NCBI GenBank assembly: GCA_002292185.1
Contig: DBBL01000075.1
Location: forward strand, 6,869 to 16,700
Source of the DNA: Akkermansiaceae bacterium UBA985
Lineage (GTDB): Bacteria; Verrucomicrobiota; Verrucomicrobiia; Verrucomicrobiales; Akkermansiaceae
DNA: 9,832 bases
Direction: 5' to 3'
Numbering within the stretch: the first letter of the stretch is position 1; each line of letters starts with the position of its first letter. Of the stretch, positions 6,572 through 9,832 are shown piece by piece. The notes under the pieces are model-generated. The model did no database searches. It was not told where the DNA came from and saw only the letters and a list, made by a program, of their open reading frames with translations. Both the position numbers and the translations under genes were made by a program.

Positions 6572-7344
6572 CAAGTATGAACCTAACATCCCAGCGTTTC
6601 CTAAGGACAGGAGCGCTATCCACTGCCGCTGTGCTTTTAACATCGCCCTCACTCTTTGCCGCTGACGCGAGTGTGCTACAACGATATGTTATTGATGGCG
6701 GTTGGCCCATGTTTCTAATCGGCGCACTTATTCTTTGCCTCATTGCACTTTGTGTTTTCAACGCTATGAATTTCACTCGGGCGAAGTTTGTTCCCGATGA
6801 CTTGAAAGCAGGCCTCATGGATCATATGATCAACTGCCGCGTTCGTTCCGCTATTGAGCTGGGGGCATCCCATCCCAGCTATTTGGGTAGAATGATGGCA
6901 TATGCCTTGCCCAATGTTGACGCACGTCGCTTAGAGGATCTTGGACGAGATTATGTGGAGGATGCCATTGCTGATTTCACGATTAATGAAAACCGCAAAA
7001 GCATGACCTTGGTCAATTATATCTCGCTCATTGCTCAGGCGGCTCCGATGCTGGGACTATTTGGAACAGTTCTTGGTATGGTGGGAGCGTTCGGAACATT
7101 GGCTAGTGGAGACGGTTCTGCTGATCCGTCGGCGCTCGCCGGAGATATTTCTGTGGCGCTACTAACGACTCTGTGGGGTTTGGTTACAGCGATCCCGGCA
7201 CTTACCGCTTATTTCTTTTTCAAAAACAAACTCAACAATCTCGTTGCCGAGTGCCACCAAACATCTGAGGAGCTGCTCAATGCATCGATACAGACGGTGA
7301 ATGGCGATGCCCACTTAGCCAAAATTCCAGAAGGCATTGCTTGA
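6568..7344 (+). CDS. MotA/TolQ/ExbB-family proton channel protein
   Basis: This is the channel subunit of an inner-membrane motor that couples proton-motive force to work in the periplasm or outer membrane, together with ExbD/TolR-type partners. The 258-residue protein starts with a signal-peptide-like segment (basic Arg10/Arg13, hydrophobic 15-30, possible cleavage after FAA at 30-32), an addition seen in some ExbB relatives. Three membrane segments follow at about 46-68, 150-178 and 193-218. The family core is clear in TM2 (APMLGLFGTVLGMVGAF, 159-175) and TM3 (SVALLTTLWGLVTAIPAL, 195-212). By my alignment the TM3 glutamate of E. coli ExbB (Glu176) falls on Val196. An alternative start is ATG 6577; neither has a Shine-Dalgarno site. 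The gene ends in tandem in-frame stops TGA TAG and is followed after 75 nt by the first ExbD gene. Confidence 0.92.
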   Translation: MTSMNLTSQRFLRTGALSTAAVLLTSPSLFAADASVLQRYVIDGGWPMFLIGALILCLIALCVFNAMNFTRAKFVPDDLKAGLMDHMINCRVRSAIELGASHPSYLGRMMAYALPNVDARRLEDLGRDYVEDAIADFTINENRKSMTLVNYISLIAQAAPMLGLFGTVLGMVGAFGTLASGDGSADPSALAGDISVALLTTLWGLVTAIPALTAYFFFKNKLNNLVAECHQTSEELLNASIQTVNGDAHLAKIPEGIA

Positions 7345-7356
7345 TAGAACCGTGCT

Positions 7357-7384
7357 GAGACGAGGGTGCCCTCATCTAAGTCTC
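7357..7384 (+). repeat. Bulged inverted repeat between the ExbB- and ExbD-type genes
   Basis: GAGAC plus GAGG (7357-7365) can pair with CCTC (7370-7373) and GTCTC (7380-7384). This gives a 9-bp stem with a GTGC loop and a 6-nt bulge (ATCTAA) on the 3' side. No T-run follows, so it is not an intrinsic terminator. It could stabilise or attenuate the transcript between two subunits that are needed in unequal amounts. Confidence 0.3.
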
Positions 7385-7419
7385 GCTCGCCCATCTTCAC
7401 AGTGATCATAGTATAAATT

Positions 7420-7872
7420 ATGGCATCAAAAAAATTACACAGAGCAGCCGCAGGTAGCAATGACGAGCTGCAGGTTGACATGTCTCCCATGATTGACATG
7501 GTGTTCTTGTTGTTAATTTTCTTCATTGTTGCGTCTACCGTCATCGTGGTGAAGCAGGACCCAGAGGTAGAGCCGCCTGTAGCCAAATACTCCAAGAAAG
7601 CCAAAGACGGCAAAGGGCGTATTGTAATCAATGTCCGTCAAGATGGCACCTTTCTAGCAGAGACCGCTACATTGACCTTTGATGACTCTGAAGATATTCA
7701 AAAATACGTAAAAGAGCGTAAAGCTATTGAGGAAGGCAAAGGGCTTGTTCCCGTCATTCACCTACGTGGCGACCAAGGAGTGCCATTCAAATATGTACGT
7801 AAGGTTATAAGGGCTGCGGCGATCGCTGGAGTAGATAATGTCATTTTCTCGGTTTACGGATTTGAAAATTAG
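7420..7872 (+). CDS. ExbD/TolR-family biopolymer transport protein (first copy)
   Basis: This is the stator-partner subunit of the proton channel: a short cytoplasmic N-terminus, one membrane helix and a periplasmic domain. At 150 residues it is of usual size. The family signature is LQVDMSPMIDMVFLLLIFFIV (18-37), with Asp26 near the start of the helix (about 24-44) matching the essential proton-carrying Asp25 of E. coli ExbD. The periplasmic part has the typical RIVINVRQDGTF (67-78) and VPVIHLRGDQGVPFKYVRKVIRAA (110-133) strand and helix pattern. The start ATG at 7420 follows an A/T-rich GTATAAATT and lacks a Shine-Dalgarno site. The second ExbD gene starts 33 nt downstream, so the two are probably translated from one message. 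Confidence 0.93.
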   Translation: MASKKLHRAAAGSNDELQVDMSPMIDMVFLLLIFFIVASTVIVVKQDPEVEPPVAKYSKKAKDGKGRIVINVRQDGTFLAETATLTFDDSEDIQKYVKERKAIEEGKGLVPVIHLRGDQGVPFKYVRKVIRAAAIAGVDNVIFSVYGFEN

Positions 7873-7905
7873 CGGCATATTAAAAAGGGAAGTATTTAAA
7901 TAAAC

Positions 7906-8373
7906 ATGTCTCGCAAGAAAAAAGCAGAAGATCTCGAAGAAGATGAACCAGGTTTGGACATTTCGTCACTGATTGACGTTTGTTTTTTGCTGCTCATTTA
8001 CTTCCTGGTAACCACTACCATTCAGCCTCGCGAACAAGACTTGAGGATGACATTGCCCGCTGCAGCGCCGAGCGACACACCGCCTGCACTGGCTCCCATG
8101 TTTATCAAGGTCGATAAGGCGGGGGATGTTTTTATCAATAGTGGTGCAGCTGAAGAGTTAGTGGAATCAGATGCCGCTAGCCGAAGATTGCCGGAGTTGA
8201 CAAGCCGCTTGGATGGATATGTGGCAACCGCTAAAGCAGGCGCGCAGGAACCTATTGTTCAGATATGGGCTGACGGTGAAGCCGAGCAGCAGCGTATTGT
8301 CGACGTGCTCAACTGCTTAGCTGGCCTTGAAATCAGTAAGGTGACCTTCACTGATTTAATAGACGGCCCATAG
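7906..8373 (+). CDS. ExbD/TolR-family biopolymer transport protein (second copy)
   Basis: This is a second, divergent ExbD-type protein of 155 residues. Its signature LDISSLIDVCFLLLIYFLVTTT (17-38) keeps the membrane Asp24. The N-terminus is strongly charged (basic 2-6, acidic 8-14). After the helix comes PREQDLRMTLPAA, a common ExbD pattern, then a periplasmic domain with MFIKVDKAGDVFIN (65-78) and PIVQIWADGEAEQQRIVDVLN (116-136). It is clearly not a recent duplicate of the first copy: outside the helix region the two share little. Since ExbD works as a dimer within the ExbB ring in known systems, the two copies may form a heterodimer (inference). An AGGGAAG lies about 15 nt before the ATG, rather far for a Shine-Dalgarno site. 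Confidence 0.92.
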   Translation: MSRKKKAEDLEEDEPGLDISSLIDVCFLLLIYFLVTTTIQPREQDLRMTLPAAAPSDTPPALAPMFIKVDKAGDVFINSGAAEELVESDAASRRLPELTSRLDGYVATAKAGAQEPIVQIWADGEAEQQRIVDVLNCLAGLEISKVTFTDLIDGP

Positions 8374-8379
8374 TCTCTC

Positions 8380-8385
8380 TATAAT
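8380..8385 (+). promoter_or_regulatory. Possible promoter for the TPR gene (TTAATA-18-TATAAT)
   Basis: TATAAT at 8380-8385 lies 18 nt after TTAATA (8356-8361, inside the end of the second ExbD gene). This would give a start near 8392 and a leader of about 75 nt carrying the inverted repeats that follow. The -35 matches at four of six positions. It could allow separate expression of the TPR gene. Confidence 0.3.
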
Positions 8386-8410
8386 CTGCAGTGATGCAGA
8401 GTCTCTTTTT
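8385..8410 (+). terminator. Weak intrinsic terminator candidate after the second ExbD gene
   Basis: TCTGCA (8385-8390) and TGCAGA (8395-8400) form a 6-bp stem around GTGA, followed by GTCTCTTTTT (8401-8410). The stem is short and only moderately GC-rich, so read-through into the TPR gene is likely. It may act as an attenuator that lowers TPR-gene expression relative to the channel genes. Confidence 0.35.
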
Positions 8411-8418
8411 ACAATATC

Positions 8419-8444
8419 AATCACGATCGGATCGTGCTGTGATT
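8419..8444 (+). repeat. Inverted repeat in the leader of the TPR gene
   Basis: AATCA-CGAT (8419-8427) can pair with ATCG (8431-8434) and TGATT (8440-8444), leaving a CGG loop and a 5-nt bulge on the 3' side. Competing folds exist: CACGAT/ATCGTG, and AATCAC/GTGATT. It may be an RNA element or an operator. Confidence 0.3.
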
Positions 8445-8467
8445 TATCTACCTACTACAAAAAAACG

Positions 8468-9832
8468 ATGATTTCTAAGTTTAACTCAGCCGCTGTATCC
8501 CTAATGATTATCGTGTTGGTATTCACGGCGACGGTAGTTGATGTAAGTGCGCAAAATTTGCAGGCTCAGATATCTAATGCGAATACAGCATTCCAGAAGG
8601 GTGACTACGAAGGCAGCCGCAATACCTTAGAGCATGTAACGAAGACCTTTGGCGCTAGGGCACCTATGCTCTATGGGCCCAAGTTTGGAGTGATCTATTA
8701 TAAGAAAGGTATTTGTGAGCTTAAATTGGCAGGCGCGGCTAAGAGAGGGAATCGGCAGGCTGATGCCAGCAAGTGGTTTGAAGAAGCAGCCAAGTCTTTT
8801 GATGTTTGTTACACGAAGTACCCTAATGGCGCGCCTGATATGGCCCCCACAATAAACACAGCGCACAAAACGTGCCTGCAACGATGGGCGGAAACAAAAA
8901 TGGGGCTCAAGGATTATGATGAGGCTCTTCGCCTGTATAATAAATTTGAAGCGGAGCGTGATAAAGCAAAAGATAAAAGATTACCTTCACCGGGTGGTTT
9001 TAATATCAATCTAGCAATCTGTAACTTTCTCAAAACTGAACCCGATCTTGCTGAGGGCATAGGTAAGTTTGAGCCAGCCTTGGTCAATAAGAAGAAGTGG
9101 GGAACATCTGACTCCGCGGTGGTCGCTGCTTTTTTGGCTCTTTCTCAGGCCGTTGTCAAACAAGGGCAGGAGGGCGCTATGGTTGATTTCCTCAACAAAA
9201 ATAGAGCGGATCTCACCCTAGAGCCTTATCAGATGTATGAATTTTCTCCTTTGTTCTTAAAGCTTGCAGCAAATGCTTTGGAGGCAGATATGTATATTGC
9301 CGCGCGCAACCTATACTCGATGATTCCCAGCTCCGAGGTGATCATTGCAGATATTCAGGCACGGATTAATCAATTGCCTGGCCGCCGTGGTATCGTAGAT
9401 GGAGCAAACACGATCGAGGTTGGCCGCCTTAAAAAAGGTCTTGAGGGCTTGAGGGAAAAAGTCAGCTCAGGGGACCCTGATGATGTTGGTATACTCACCG
9501 CCATGTGTTTTCTTCACGATAAGGTGGGCAATCAGCGGGGCGTCTATGCGGGTCTGCAATTGCTGGAACGTTACTACAACAAGAGTAAAAAGCGTGAAAC
9601 AAACCTCTATAACCTTGTTCGCGTTTCTTCGCTTCTTGGCCTCATTGTGGATACCGAGAAACATGGTAAGGTGTATCTCGATAATTTCCCTGAGAGTGAT
9701 AAGGCCGAGAGCGTTCGCCGGATGATGCTCTCTAGTCTGTTTTTTGCGGGTGAATATGAAAAAAGCCTGCGGGTAGCTGAGTCTATGTTTGATACACTGC
9801 CCAAGGAGACAGAGCAGCACGACATGTGTTTG
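8468..9832 (+). CDS. Secreted TPR-like repeat protein (3' end outside window)
   Basis: The frame is open from ATG 8468 to the window end: 455 codons without a stop. The N-terminus has Lys4, a hydrophobic stretch at about 8-25 and a good signal peptidase site VSA-QN (cleavage after residue 28), so the mature protein should be periplasmic. The body is alpha-helical and looks like degenerate TPR repeats, for example NANTAFQKGDYEGSRNTLEHV (38-58), WFEEAAKSFDVCYTKYPNG (103-121) and ETKMGLKDYDEALRLYNKFE (142-161), with further helix pairs towards the end (LFFAGEYEKSLRVAESMF). No catalytic motif is seen. It lies 94 nt after the second ExbD gene. Family knowledge offers TPR proteins as partners of ExbB/ExbD or Tol modules, so a scaffold role at the motor or envelope is plausible but inferred. 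The start has only an A-rich leader, no Shine-Dalgarno site. Confidence 0.78.
   Translation, partial: MISKFNSAAVSLMIIVLVFTATVVDVSAQNLQAQISNANTAFQKGDYEGSRNTLEHVTKTFGARAPMLYGPKFGVIYYKKGICELKLAGAAKRGNRQADASKWFEEAAKSFDVCYTKYPNGAPDMAPTINTAHKTCLQRWAETKMGLKDYDEALRLYNKFEAERDKAKDKRLPSPGGFNINLAICNFLKTEPDLAEGIGKFEPALVNKKKWGTSDSAVVAAFLALSQAVVKQGQEGAMVDFLNKNRADLTLEPYQMYEFSPLFLKLAANALEADMYIAARNLYSMIPSSEVIIADIQARINQLPGRRGIVDGANTIEVGRLKKGLEGLREKVSSGDPDDVGILTAMCFLHDKVGNQRGVYAGLQLLERYYNKSKKRETNLYNLVRVSSLLGLIVDTEKHGKVYLDNFPESDKAESVRRMMLSSLFFAGEYEKSLRVAESMFDTLPKETEQHDMCL

Noticed and set aside
9467..9825. Antisense ORFs of up to 117 codons opposite the TPR-like gene.
   Set aside because: The plus strand carries one continuous 455-codon frame with a signal peptide and helical repeats; the antisense frames show no domain.

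Overview
The window reads as chromosomal housekeeping DNA from a Gram-negative bacterium, most likely a member of the Verrucomicrobiota, possibly of the Opitutales/Puniceicoccales type. This placement is an inference. It rests on the ExbB-ExbD-ExbD-TPR gene order, the near absence of Shine-Dalgarno sites, and the general style of the proteins. No marker gene here fixes the taxonomy. Base composition looks even and moderate, and I see no insertion sequence, phage gene or CRISPR array.

Layout. Positions 1-1011 (+) hold the recombination mediator RecF, cut at its N-terminus by the window edge. It converges on a same-strand run of four genes on the minus strand (4568 down to 1085). In transcription order these are pgsA (phosphatidylglycerophosphate synthase), der (double-GTPase ribosome assembly factor), a HIT-family hydrolase, and an OppD/DppD-type ABC transporter ATPase. 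The gaps are 33, 48 and 43 nt, so co-transcription is plausible. Divergent from pgsA across a 74-nt gap is a two-domain protein (about 4643-5998, +) that joins the 16S rRNA dimethyltransferase RsmA/KsgA to a C-terminal Nudix hydrolase. A minus-strand tRNA-Arg(CCG) with an encoded CCA end lies at 6138-6212, followed by a roughly 355-nt non-coding stretch.

From 6568 to the window end runs a plus-strand envelope-energisation cluster. It has a TolQ/ExbB-type proton channel with an apparent signal peptide, two different ExbD-type proteins, and a long secreted TPR-like protein that runs off the edge and has no stop in the window. By family knowledge, the ExbB and ExbD proteins would form an inner-membrane motor driven by proton-motive force. 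The secreted repeat protein would be a periplasmic partner. No TonB, TolA, Pal or receptor is visible, so the process being energised is unknown.

Most noteworthy points: the RsmA-Nudix fusion; the ExbB/ExbD/ExbD/TPR module with an apparently replaced TM3 glutamate; a perfect TATAAT just upstream of the ExbB start that suggests a leaderless mRNA; and bulged inverted repeats in two of the module's gaps. I found no convincing wholly new system. The accessory-type content is limited to that module.
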